Notes: generated by a model not told the origin, from the letters alone. 8,101 nt of DNA from an uncultured Flavobacterium sp. (GCF_946482535.1 NZ_CAMLRU010000120.1:1-8101), one strand, 5' to 3'. Counted from the first letter of the stretch, positions 1-6,819 are shown. Translations and numbers: made by a program.

Positions 1-94
1 TTAAGGTGTTTTCTGCACTGCCGTTGTCATTTGAGCACGAAGCCAATACGATTATCAATGTGATAATCCCCAATAAATTTTTTAATTTTTTCAT
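1..94 (-). CDS. Lipoprotein, N-terminal part only (gene runs off the left edge)
   Basis: The first 31 codons of a minus-strand gene are visible from the ATG at 94-92, and the frame is still open at the window edge. The product starts MKKLKNLLGI, a short lysine-rich n-region, followed by a hydrophobic stretch (about residues 7-18) and the lipobox L-A-S-C with Cys20. This is a type II signal peptide, so the mature protein should begin with lipidated Cys20. The residues after the cysteine are S-N-D-N-G, polar and partly acidic; acidic residues just after the cysteine are associated with surface export of lipoproteins in Bacteroidota, but this short stretch does not prove it. A good Bacteroidota-type promoter lies just upstream (125-156). 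The gene is divergent from the secreted-protein gene at 320. The function cannot be told from the signal peptide alone. Confidence 0.8.
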   Translation of the reverse strand, partial: MKKLKNLLGIITLIIVLASCSNDNGSAENTL

Positions 95-124
95 ACCTTT
101 TAAGTTTTTGATTTTGGTTAGAAA

Positions 125-156
125 CAAATCTAAAGTCTGAAACCCTACCTCAAAAA
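125..156 (-). promoter_or_regulatory. Bacteroidota-type promoter of the left-edge lipoprotein gene
   Basis: Read on the minus strand, TAGATTTG (132-125) is a perfect match to the -7 consensus TAnnTTTG. TTTTTG (156-151) supplies the -33 element, with an 18-nt spacer, inside the usual range for this phylum. Transcription would start near 118-120, giving a leader of about 25 nt before the ATG at 94. A T9A6 tract at 161-175 lies directly upstream of the -33 element and could act like an UP element; that last point is inference. Confidence 0.65.
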
Positions 157-319
157 GTTATTTTTTTTTAAAAAATGATCAAAATAGACAAGGTAAGATA
201 GCTGATGTTTGTCAAAGAAATAAACATTTGTTTGTTTAAAGTGTTCATAACTAATTGTATCGCAACGATGAACGACTTTGAATAGTTTTTATTTTTATTT
301 CAAAGTAAATCTGTAACAC

Positions 320-742
320 ATGAAGTCAATAAATTCAATCCTTGTTGTTTGGTTGGTGTTTTTGGCCAACACTTTTGCTCAGACTAAAATTGAAGCCAAA
401 GACGGTATTCATTATCTTACCACTGATATCGGTTACTCTGTTACCGGGACTTATTTTTTTAATGGTGCTGAACCTACAGTAGAATTAAACAGTAACGGCA
501 CCGGAATGTACCAATTGCACGAGCAACCTAAAAAAGCGGTAACTTGGGGCTTTGAGTGCAATGAAGCCGGAGAACCAATATTTGAAAAAGGGTTTGATAA
601 TGAGGCATATACGCTTTGGTATTTGTACACTAACCCCGAAAATGATGATGAAGCTCATTGGAAAGCAGTGCCTTTTACAATTCATTTTAACAGCCTTAAA
701 ATGTACATTCAAGGCGAAAGGTGTAAAAATTATACAGAATGA
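320..742 (+). CDS. Small secreted protein of unknown function
   Basis: A 140-residue protein with a clear N-terminal signal peptide: MKS, a hydrophobic core at about residues 7-16, and a likely signal peptidase I site after A20 (T-F-A before Q-T-K), a form common in flavobacterial secreted proteins. The mature part is about 120 residues, acidic, rich in aromatic residues and Gly/Asn, with short alternating segments that suggest a small beta-rich fold. It contains two cysteines (C80 in WGFECNE and C135 in GERCKN), which could form a disulfide in the periplasm or outside the cell. There is no lipobox and no C-terminal sorting domain. The region TVELNSNGTG...WGFEC looks like a domain seen in other flavobacterial hypothetical proteins, but I cannot name a family. 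The ATG at 320 is supported by the signal peptide starting there. No Shine-Dalgarno site is visible, which is normal for the phylum. It stands alone, with no co-directional neighbour in the window. Confidence 0.8.
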   Translation: MKSINSILVVWLVFLANTFAQTKIEAKDGIHYLTTDIGYSVTGTYFFNGAEPTVELNSNGTGMYQLHEQPKKAVTWGFECNEAGEPIFEKGFDNEAYTLWYLYTNPENDDEAHWKAVPFTIHFNSLKMYIQGERCKNYTE

Positions 743-1015
743 AATAGTATGGTAGCGCGGAGAACAGCTGTTTATAATTCTAAAGAGCTTTCCATAAAAC
801 AGTGAAATATTTTGTCTATTACTTCTTTTGAATAATTATTTGATGGGTAATACCATTACAAGATTGGTTTAAACATTTTCCTATCTACAAAAGGAAAACC
901 CCCATAATCATTACAACTATCGAGGTTTTTCATCCAAACTAAAACCAACCTAATTTAAGTTAAAAGGGAAAAGTCTATTAAAATAAAATTACTAATCCCG
1001 GTTTCTATATTCTTC
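743..1015. other. Intergenic region without a recognisable gene
   Basis: These 273 nt lie between the convergent 3' ends of the secreted-protein gene and clpB. I find no credible ORF on either strand, no RNA gene and no strong GC-rich hairpin with a T-run, so the terminators for both genes are not obvious. It contains a 10-bp palindrome AACAGCTGTT (763-772), a short inverted repeat GTAAT/ATTAC (about 847-859), and a purine-rich word (959-974) that recurs upstream of the ytxJ-like gene. Confidence 0.6.
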
Positions 1016-3625
1016 TTATTTCTCACCCACCAATTCTCCTTGGTTGCGGAATACCAACTGACCGTCAAAACAATCCAATAAGATGATACTTTCTGTAGTC
1101 ACTTTACCCGCTAAGATTTCCTTAGACAATTGATTCAACACTTCGCGCTGGATGACACGTTTTACCGGTCGGGCGCCAAACTGCGGATCGTATCCTTTTT
1201 CCGCTAAATACGCAATGGCTTCCGGTGTAGCATCCATTGTAATGTTTTGGTGTGCCAGCATTTTGGTCACACTTTGCAACTGTAATCCAACAATTTGTTT
1301 GATGTTGGCTTCGGTCAATGGCGTGAACATCACAATTTCATCGATACGGTTAATGAACTCCGGACGAACCGTTTGTTTCAACAACCCTAACACTTCTGTT
1401 TTGGCGGCTTCCGTAGCGGCTTCAACTCCGCCTTTTAAGTTTTCAAACTTCTCTTGTATGATGTGACTTCCCATGTTGGATGTCATGATAATAATCGTAT
1501 TTTTAAAATCGGCCAAACGTCCTTTGTTGTCTGTCAATCGCCCTTCATCCAATACTTGCAACAAGATGTTAAAGGTATCCGGATGCGCTTTTTCAATTTC
1601 GTCCAACAAGATAACAGAGTAAGGTTTTCTTCTCACGGCTTCGGTCAATTGTCCGCCTTCATCGTAACCCACATAGCCCGGAGGCGCACCTACCAATCGG
1701 CTCACACTGTGGCGTTCTTGGTATTCGCTCATATCGATACGGGTCATGGCGTTTTCGTCGTCGAATAAATATTCGGCCAAAGCTTTCGCCAATTCGGTTT
1801 TACCGACACCGGTAGTTCCTAGGAATAGGAAAGTACCAATCGGTTTTTTCATATCTTGTAATCCGGCACGACTTCTTCGTACGGCATCACTAATGGCTTC
1901 AATAGCTTCTTCTTGTCCGACCACTCTGTGGTGTAATTCGTCTTCGAGACGCAATAGTTTTTCTCTTTCCCCTTGGAGCATTTTGGTTACCGGAACGCCG
2001 GTCCATTTGGCTACTACTTCGGCTATGTCTTCGCGAGTCACTTCTTCTTTAATTAAAGAACTTCCGGCTTGGTTTTCGGCCAATTGCGTTTGCAGAGTTT
2101 CCAATCGTTCTTGAGCTTCTTTTATTTTTCCGTAGCGAATCTCAGCTACTTTGCCGTAATCACCGTCGCGCTCGGCACGTTCGGCTTCCAATTTAAAATC
2201 TTCGATTTCTTGTTTGACGGTTTGAATATTATCTACGACATCTTTCTCTGATTTCCATTTGGTAAAGATTTCGTTTCGTTCTTCTTTTAAGTTGGCCAAA
2301 TCTAAACCTAGTGATTTCAATTTCACTTCATCATTTTCGCGTTTGATGGCTTCAATCTCGATTTCCAATTGCATGATCTTTCTGTCCAATACGTCGAGTT
2401 CTTCGGGTTTGGAATTGATTTCCATACGCAATTTAGAAGCCGCTTCGTCCATCAAGTCAATCGCTTTATCCGGTAAGAAACGATTCGTGATATAACGTTG
2501 CGATAATTCTACTGCAGCTATAATCGCATCGTCTTTGATGCGTACTTTGTGATGGGTTTCGTATTTCTCTTTAATACCTCGCAAGATAGAAATGGCACTT
2601 TCGGTATCGGGTTCGTCTACCATTACTTTTTGGAAACGACGCTCCAAAGCTTTGTCTTTCTCGAAGTATTTTTGGTATTCGTCTAAAGTTGTGGCACCGA
2701 TAGCTCTCAGTTCTCCACGAGCCAAAGCCGGTTTTAAAATGTTAGCCGCATCCATCGCACCTTCGCCACCGCCGGCTCCAACCAACGTATGGATTTCGTC
2801 AATGAATAAAACGATATCACCTTCGGCAGAAGTCACTTCTTTCACGACCGATTTCAGTCGTTCTTCAAATTCTCCTTTGTACTTGGCACCGGCAATCAGC
2901 GCCCCCATATCGAGCGAGTACACGATTTTGTCTTTTAGATTTTCAGGAACGTCGCCGTCTACAATACGGTGTGCCAAACCTTCAGCTATAGCGGTTTTAC
3001 CCACGCCGGGTTCACCCACCAACATTGGATTGTTTTTAGTACGACGGGTTAAGATTTGCAACACGCGTCTGATTTCTTCATCGCGACCGATAACCGGGTC
3101 GAGTTTGCCTGTTTTTGCTAATTCGTTGAGGTTTTTGGCGTATTTGTTCAATGAATTGTATGTTTCTTCAGCAGAAGCTGAGGTCACTCTTTCGCCTTTG
3201 CGAATTTCGGCTATGGCTGCTTCCAAACCGTTGTAAGTTACGCCTTGGTCTTTTAAGATTTGGGCGACTTTACTCTTCGATTTAAAAATAGCCAATAGCA
3301 AATGTTCAATCGAAACGTATTCGTCGTTCATTTTTTTGGCGATGATATTCGCTTCAGTCAATGCCGTTGATGCTTCACGAGACAGTAAAATATCGCCACC
3401 CGAAACTTTCGGAAAACTTAGCAAAGTGCTGTCGAGTATTTTTTTAAATAACTCAACATTCACATTGAGTTTCTTTAGTATAAAGGGCGTCACATTTTCA
3501 TCGACTTCCAAGATACCTTTGATGATATGCTCGTTCTCGATTTGTTGGTGACCGAAGCCTTGAGCAATTTGTTGCGCTTGCTGAATGGCCTCTTGTGATT
3601 TAATCGTAAAATTGTTTGTGTTCAT
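1016..3625 (-). CDS. clpB: ATP-dependent chaperone ClpB (protein disaggregase)
   Basis: ClpB is a hexameric AAA+ ring that, with DnaK/DnaJ/GrpE, pulls polypeptides out of aggregates through its central pore in the cytoplasm. The 869-residue length is normal for the family, and all domains are present. The Clp N domain covers about 1-145. AAA-1 has Walker A GEPGVGKT (204-211), Walker B LFIDEIH (273-279), pore loop KYKGEFE (248-254) and the arginine-finger pair after ALE (329-330). The M domain is a long charged coiled coil at about 410-525, which separates ClpB from ClpA/ClpX-type unfoldases and contains the [15 protein letters not shown] segment (485-499). AAA-2 has Walker A GTTGVGKT (603-610), pore loop GYVGYDEGG (650-658), Walker [13 protein letters not shown] (672-683) and sensor II GARPVKR (817-823). 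There is no ClpP-binding loop signature, as expected. The ATG at 3625 fits the family N-terminus and has a strong Shine-Dalgarno site 9 nt upstream. It is monocistronic and divergent from the ytxJ-like gene. No damage to any key residue was seen. Confidence 0.98.
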   Translation of the reverse strand: MNTNNFTIKSQEAIQQAQQIAQGFGHQQIENEHIIKGILEVDENVTPFILKKLNVNVELFKKILDSTLLSFPKVSGGDILLSREASTALTEANIIAKKMNDEYVSIEHLLLAIFKSKSKVAQILKDQGVTYNGLEAAIAEIRKGERVTSASAEETYNSLNKYAKNLNELAKTGKLDPVIGRDEEIRRVLQILTRRTKNNPMLVGEPGVGKTAIAEGLAHRIVDGDVPENLKDKIVYSLDMGALIAGAKYKGEFEERLKSVVKEVTSAEGDIVLFIDEIHTLVGAGGGEGAMDAANILKPALARGELRAIGATTLDEYQKYFEKDKALERRFQKVMVDEPDTESAISILRGIKEKYETHHKVRIKDDAIIAAVELSQRYITNRFLPDKAIDLMDEAASKLRMEINSKPEELDVLDRKIMQLEIEIEAIKRENDEVKLKSLGLDLANLKEERNEIFTKWKSEKDVVDNIQTVKQEIEDFKLEAERAERDGDYGKVAEIRYGKIKEAQERLETLQTQLAENQAGSSLIKEEVTREDIAEVVAKWTGVPVTKMLQGEREKLLRLEDELHHRVVGQEEAIEAISDAVRRSRAGLQDMKKPIGTFLFLGTTGVGKTELAKALAEYLFDDENAMTRIDMSEYQERHSVSRLVGAPPGYVGYDEGGQLTEAVRRKPYSVILLDEIEKAHPDTFNILLQVLDEGRLTDNKGRLADFKNTIIIMTSNMGSHIIQEKFENLKGGVEAATEAAKTEVLGLLKQTVRPEFINRIDEIVMFTPLTEANIKQIVGLQLQSVTKMLAHQNITMDATPEAIAYLAEKGYDPQFGARPVKRVIQREVLNQLSKEILAGKVTTESIILLDCFDGQLVFRNQGELVGEK

Positions 3626-3634
3626 AATATTGTT

Positions 3635-3640
3635 CTCCTT
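3635..3640 (-). promoter_or_regulatory. Strong Shine-Dalgarno site of clpB
   Basis: On the minus strand AAGGAG (3640-3635) lies 9 nt before the clpB ATG (3625). The other complete genes in the window have AT-rich leaders without such a site, the usual state in Bacteroidota, so this one stands out and supports the chosen start. Confidence 0.7.
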
Positions 3641-3660
3641 TGTGTTGTTGTTTGGAATAA

Positions 3661-3675
3661 AAGTTTTGAAAACTT
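3661..3675. promoter_or_regulatory. Perfect 15-nt inverted repeat in the clpB leader region
   Basis: AAGTTTT (3661-3667) and AAAACTT (3669-3675) are exact inverted copies around one central G. The repeat lies between the candidate clpB promoter (3690-3724) and the Shine-Dalgarno site, so it would fall in the first part of the transcribed leader. It could be an operator or a weak AT-rich hairpin. It does not match the CIRCE consensus of HrcA. The role is inference. Confidence 0.35.
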
Positions 3676-3689
3676 CAGAATGTTGTCGT

Positions 3690-3724
3690 CAATTTATATT
3701 CCAATGCATTTAAGCCGACAAAAT
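3690..3724 (-). promoter_or_regulatory. Candidate clpB promoter
   Basis: On the minus strand TATAAATTG (3698-3690) resembles the -7 element but its TA and TTG parts are one base too far apart for a strict TAnnTTTG match. ATTTTG (3724-3719) could be the -33 element, with a 20-nt spacer. The resulting leader would be about 60 nt and would include the inverted repeat and the Shine-Dalgarno site. No RpoH-like -35/-10 pair was recognised. Confidence 0.35.
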
Positions 3725-3740
3725 GGCTGATTTTTTTGGT

Positions 3741-3748
3741 TATCTTTG
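3741..3748 (+). promoter_or_regulatory. -7 promoter element of the ytxJ-like gene
   Basis: TATCTTTG matches the Bacteroidota -7 consensus TAnnTTTG exactly. No good -33 TTTG is found 17-23 nt upstream, where the sequence is GACAAAATGG, so the promoter may be weak or may depend on an activator. Transcription would start near 3754, leaving a leader of about 90 nt that contains the purine-rich repeat region. Confidence 0.5.
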
Positions 3749-3798
3749 TGGTTGAAGAAGACAGTTTGGCGTTTGTAATGACGTTATGGCTTGAAAAT

Positions 3799-3837
3799 GA
3801 GGGAAAGGGGAAAAGGGAAAAGTTAAAAGGGATAAGT
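3799..3837 (+). repeat. Purine-rich degenerate repeat in the ytxJ leader
   Basis: Positions 3799-3822 are 24 consecutive purines made of imperfect G3-4/A3-4 blocks. They are followed by GTTAAAAGGGATAAGT (3822-3837), which differs in one base from GTTAAAAGGGAAAAGT at 959-974 on the other side of clpB. It looks like a low-complexity intergenic repeat. It lies too far from the ATG at 3848 to be a normal Shine-Dalgarno site. Confidence 0.55.
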
Positions 3838-3847
3838 AAAAAGATTT

Positions 3848-4234
3848 ATGAGTTTATTTAAAAATATGTTTGGTGGTTCAGGAGAATTTGAAAAAGAAAG
3901 CAAAATGGCTTGGCGTGAGTTGACCGATTTGGGTCAGCTGAACGAAATGGTAAACGAATCGACTGAGAAACCGATAGTGATTTTTAAACATAGTACGCGT
4001 TGCAGCATCAGTCGCATGGCGTTGCGTCAGTTTGAGCAAGAGTTTGATTTGGAAGGAAAAGTAGTGCCGTACTATTTAGATTTATTGGAACACCGTGATA
4101 TCTCAAACGAAATTGCCAACCGCTTCGGCGTTTACCACCAATCGCCTCAGTTGATAGTGATTAAAGACGGCAAGGCCGTTTACGATCGTTCGCATGAAAG
4201 CATAGATGCTACTAAGTTGGTTGATTTTGTCTAA
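3848..4234 (+). CDS. ytxJ: YtxJ/BrxC-like monothiol bacilliredoxin
   Basis: A 128-residue cytoplasmic thioredoxin-fold protein of the bacillithiol-system redox family (YtxJ, called BrxC in Bacillus). The family removes bacillithiol from S-bacillithiolated proteins using one active-site cysteine. Visible here: the beta strand and active site VIFKHSTRCSISRMAL (44-59) with C52 in the CxIS motif (CSIS), the only cysteine in the protein, and the thioredoxin-type cis-proline region HQSPQLIVIKDG (97-108) with P100. The N-terminal 20 residues (SLFKNMFGGSGEF) are a short glycine-containing tail ahead of the domain, as in other flavobacterial members. M20 is an alternative start that would still keep the whole domain. 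The gene has its own -7 element at 3741-3748, is divergent from clpB, and ends in a bidirectional terminator. The family is clear; the role with bacillithiol is inferred from the family, since no bshA, bshB or bshC is in the window. Confidence 0.88.
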   Translation: MSLFKNMFGGSGEFEKESKMAWRELTDLGQLNEMVNESTEKPIVIFKHSTRCSISRMALRQFEQEFDLEGKVVPYYLDLLEHRDISNEIANRFGVYHQSPQLIVIKDGKAVYDRSHESIDATKLVDFV

Positions 4235-4249
4235 CAACAACTTTGCAAT

Positions 4250-4280
4250 AAAAAAAGCCGTCAATTTTGACGGCTTTTCT
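4250..4280. terminator. Bidirectional intrinsic terminator
   Basis: A perfect inverted repeat spans 4253-4278: GCCGTCAA (4257-4264) and TTGACGGC (4267-4274) form the core stem, flanked by A7 (4250-4256) on the left and T4 (4275-4278) on the right. It therefore gives a GC-containing hairpin followed by a U-tract in both directions. It lies in the 48-nt gap between the convergent ytxJ-like gene (stop at 4234) and the lipoprotein gene (stop at 4283), so it should end both transcripts. Confidence 0.92.
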
Positions 4281-4282
4281 AT

Positions 4283-5467
4283 TTATCTCCTGAATCGGTT
4301 TCGGGTGATGATGTCTTTTAGTTTGGCTTTTAAATCGTTTCCGGTGTCAAATACCATTTGCTCGTTAGAGGGAAACGGCACAGCTCTTCGGTCGAAATAT
4401 TGAAAATAATCCTGCTCACATGCGCGTTTGTCTCCGCGGTATTTGGCGTACATATAGTTAAATGTAAATTCGCTCGATAAGGGAAACGTTTGCAATAATT
4501 GATTGGTATTGAAATCGATGTAATCTACTTTAGCAGTCACTTGACAAGCTTTAAATTGAGAGAACTCGTAAATGGTAGCACGAACGGTGCGCATATCGTC
4601 TATTTTTACATTATTACCTAAACTGTCTTTTACGACATTGCCGTTAGCGTCAATTAAATTTTTTAAGCCGACTTTTATCAGTTTTTCTTTTTGCAATTCT
4701 CGCTCTTTAATTTGTTCGGGTGAGATGTTGATTTGGCGGAAATTTACCACCAAGCCATAATCGTAATTGATTCCTTTTACGCGATTGCTGTGGTAAACCG
4801 TCCATTTGTCGTTTAACCCGTAAGTACTGAAATCCAACAAATCGTTTTCCAAGCGAATAGGAATCACCATATTGGTTTCGTTCTTGGTATAAACGCTCAC
4901 AAAATCGGTTCCTTTGAGACGCGCTTCTTCTATAAGTTTGTCGGTGTCTTTGAATCCCGGACTCAAATTTTGTAAATACACTAAATCATCATAAGCACGA
5001 CGCACCACCATTTTGTCTTTGTTGGCCAATAGCGCTTTCGAGTTGTTGTATAGATATTTGGCCAAAGCATTTTTACTGCTTACAATTTGATCCGAATAAT
5101 CATCAAAAGGGAAAATAGCTTCTCGACCTTCTTTTATTAAACGAACCGGTAATATTGGTCGAATGCGCTCTTGACGTGCGTTGAGTTGTACGTAGGTATC
5201 GTATATTTTTTCTAAATTCTGTGGATTGGCATCTTTAAACCAGGCTTCAATATTCCGTAAATCACGCTCTTTGGCTTTGGCAAAAGCTTCTTCGAGTAGG
5301 TAAACGTAATCTTGTTTACCTTTGGCATTTTTGTTCCCGCGCAAGCCTTCAACGGCATTTTGAATCGCACCATCGTAATCACCGGAAGTCAACATGTCCC
5401 TTGTTTGGCGAACGCCGCAAGCAGAAACGATTAGCAATAGAGCAAATAGAGCAGTAATTTTTTTCAT
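4283..5467 (-). CDS. Lipoprotein of unknown function downstream of thrC
   Basis: A 394-residue lipoprotein. MKKITALFALLLIVSAC is a complete type II signal peptide with lipobox V-S-A-C and Cys17. After it, about residues 20-185 are mostly helical and rich in Ala, Lys and Glu (SGDYDGAIQNAVEGL, then YVYLLEEAFAKAKERD), in a style that recalls TPR-like helical hairpins, without a repeat I can define. The C-terminal half (about 190-394) is richer in beta-type segments (FVSVYT, MVIPIRL, GLVVNFRQINI, TVRATIYEF, QVTAKVDYIDF) and has a charged stretch with a repeated D-x-x-G-N pattern (about 273-286). There are two further cysteines (308, 350). It is probably anchored in the outer or inner membrane, facing the periplasm. 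I chose the ATG at 5467 because it begins the signal peptide exactly; the longer reading starts at a TTG (5485) inside a perfect -7 promoter element. It follows thrC by 30 nt but nothing links it to threonine synthesis. Confidence 0.88.
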   Translation of the reverse strand: MKKITALFALLLIVSACGVRQTRDMLTSGDYDGAIQNAVEGLRGNKNAKGKQDYVYLLEEAFAKAKERDLRNIEAWFKDANPQNLEKIYDTYVQLNARQERIRPILPVRLIKEGREAIFPFDDYSDQIVSSKNALAKYLYNNSKALLANKDKMVVRRAYDDLVYLQNLSPGFKDTDKLIEEARLKGTDFVSVYTKNETNMVIPIRLENDLLDFSTYGLNDKWTVYHSNRVKGINYDYGLVVNFRQINISPEQIKERELQKEKLIKVGLKNLIDANGNVVKDSLGNNVKIDDMRTVRATIYEFSQFKACQVTAKVDYIDFNTNQLLQTFPLSSEFTFNYMYAKYRGDKRACEQDYFQYFDRRAVPFPSNEQMVFDTGNDLKAKLKDIITRNRFRR

Positions 5468-5482
5468 AGAATGGATTTTAAG

Positions 5483-5490
5483 CAAATGTA
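5483..5490 (-). promoter_or_regulatory. Candidate promoter -7 element of the lipoprotein gene
   Basis: On the minus strand TACATTTG (5490-5483) matches TAnnTTTG exactly. It lies in the gap between the thrC stop codon and the lipoprotein ATG (5467). The nearest -33-like TTTTTG lies only 13 nt upstream, too close to be ideal, inside the last codons of thrC. The leader would be about 10 nt. It suggests the lipoprotein gene can be transcribed separately from the thr operon. Confidence 0.45.
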
Positions 5491-5497
5491 AAAAAAA

Positions 5498-6784
5498 TCA
5501 ATCCAAAAATTGTTTGAGCTCTTCGTAAGTCTTAATCTTTACCGAAACCTTTTCTTTTTCCAGAACGCTTTCAATTTGTTTTGGAATGGGTAATTTTAAA
5601 TCCAATAAAGGTTCAACCACATCCAAAAACTTAATCGGATGAGCGGTTTCCAGGAAGATGCCAATACTATTTGGATGTTTGGCCATTTCTTTTTTCAATC
5701 CCAAATAACCTACGGCACCGTGTGGTTCGGCTATGTATTGCGTTCGGTGGTAAATGTCTTTAATGGCGATTTCAGTTTCAGCATCGGAAAAAGAATAGGA
5801 GGAAAAGTCTTTCTCAAATTCTTTTACATCAAATCGGTACAGCTGCTGAATCCGAATAAAATTACTCGGATTACCAACATCCATAGCATTGGAAATGGTA
5901 GCTATTGAAGGTTTGGGTTCGTAATTTCCTTTTTCTAAAAACCTTGGTACAGTATCATTGGCATTAGTTGAAGCCACAAAATGTTCGATAGGTAAGCCCA
6001 ATCGTTTGGCCATAATTCCGGCGCAAATATTCCCGAAATTCCCACTTGGGCACGAAAGAATAATTGGCTTGTCGTATTTCTTCAATTGTTTGTAAGCGAA
6101 GAAAATATAAAACATTTGTGGCAACCAACGAGCAATGTTGATTGAGTTGGCTGAGGTTAGATTTTTGTGTTTTAAACTACTATCTAAAAAGGCCATTTTA
6201 ACCATATCCTGACAATCGTCAAAAACACCGTCGACTTCTAAAGCTTTTATGTTTTTTCCTAACGTAGTTAGTTGACGTTCTTGTATTTCACTAACTTTAC
6301 CTGAAGGATAAAGTATAACAACTTCAACGCCTTTTGCGCCCAAAAATCCGCTCGCCACAGCACCACCGGTATCACCCGAAGTAGCAACCAATACTGTTAC
6401 TTTTTTGTCGTCGTTGCGGATAAAATAACTCAAGCATCTCGACATGAATCGGGCACCAACATCTTTAAAAGCCATAGTTGGTCCGTGAAAAAGTTCTAAT
6501 GAAAAAATGTCTTTTTCCACCGAAACACAAGGGAAATCAAAGCAAAGCGTTTCAGCTATGATGCGTTTGAGTTCGGTTTCCGGGATTTCATCGCCTACAA
6601 ATTGTTTGATGGCTTCAAAAGCGATTTCTTCCTCGGAAAGACTTTCGATGTTTTTAAAAAATGAATGGGGTAAAGGAGTGATGGTTTCCGGAAAGTATAA
6701 GCCTCTGTCAGGCGCCAATCCTTGCACTACCGCTTCTTGAAAGCTCACTCTGGGAGCATTTTTATTTAAACTGAAATATTGCAT
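5498..6784 (-). CDS. thrC: Threonine synthase
   Basis: ThrC is a pyridoxal-phosphate enzyme that turns O-phosphohomoserine into threonine and phosphate, the last step of threonine synthesis. The 428-residue protein has the N-terminal family motif APDRGLYFPE (24-33), the PLP-lysine segment ELFHGPTMAFKDVGARF with K107, the substrate/PLP loop ATSGDTGGA (134-142), the phosphate-binding loop PSGNFGN (246-252) and the conserved C-terminal EPHGAVGY (353-360) and ETAHPIKF (379-386). Length and motif order fit the E. coli/yeast-type threonine synthase branch rather than the shorter plant/Bacillus type. The ATG at 6784 is supported by the usual N-terminus MQYFSLNKNAP. It lies 19 nt behind the thrB stop codon, so the two are almost certainly co-transcribed. 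That gap is made entirely of a heptanucleotide repeat, and no Shine-Dalgarno site is present. Confidence 0.97.
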   Translation of the reverse strand: MQYFSLNKNAPRVSFQEAVVQGLAPDRGLYFPETITPLPHSFFKNIESLSEEEIAFEAIKQFVGDEIPETELKRIIAETLCFDFPCVSVEKDIFSLELFHGPTMAFKDVGARFMSRCLSYFIRNDDKKVTVLVATSGDTGGAVASGFLGAKGVEVVILYPSGKVSEIQERQLTTLGKNIKALEVDGVFDDCQDMVKMAFLDSSLKHKNLTSANSINIARWLPQMFYIFFAYKQLKKYDKPIILSCPSGNFGNICAGIMAKRLGLPIEHFVASTNANDTVPRFLEKGNYEPKPSIATISNAMDVGNPSNFIRIQQLYRFDVKEFEKDFSSYSFSDAETEIAIKDIYHRTQYIAEPHGAVGYLGLKKEMAKHPNSIGIFLETAHPIKFLDVVEPLLDLKLPIPKQIESVLEKEKVSVKIKTYEELKQFLD

Positions 6785-6819
6785 AATTTCTAATTCGTAA
6801 TTCCTAATTTCTAATTACT
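6785..6819. repeat. Heptanucleotide tandem repeat across the thrB-thrC junction
   Basis: Five contiguous 7-bp units of pattern AATTnnT (plus strand) start at 6785, 6792, 6799, 6806 and 6813; the variable pairs are TC, CG, CC, TC and AC. The array begins at the base directly before the thrC start codon and extends over the thrB stop codon (6804-6806) into the last codons of thrB. It fills the whole intergenic gap. AT-rich arrays of this kind are familiar between flavobacterial genes; the familiarity is recollection, the periodicity is seen directly. Confidence 0.8.

Noticed and set aside
283..313. Promoter -7 element for the gene at 320 (TAGTTTTT at 283 or TAAATCTG at 306)
   Set aside because: Each has one mismatch to TAnnTTTG, neither has a -33 element at suitable spacing, and the second would place the transcription start on the start codon itself.
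769..802. Hairpin CTGTTT/AAACAG as a terminator after the secreted-protein gene
   Set aside because: Only six AT-rich pairs with a loop of more than 20 nt and no T-run; not stable enough to support a call.
2592..3236. Long plus-strand open frame (214 codons) opposite clpB
   Set aside because: It is fully antisense to well-conserved clpB codons, its product is serine-rich with no domain, and it has no promoter or ribosome site. The other plus-strand frames across 1152-3551 are the same kind of shadow.
5468..5485. TTG start for the lipoprotein gene
   Set aside because: The TTG is part of a perfect -7 promoter element, and the six added residues would precede a signal peptide that is already complete from the ATG at 5467.
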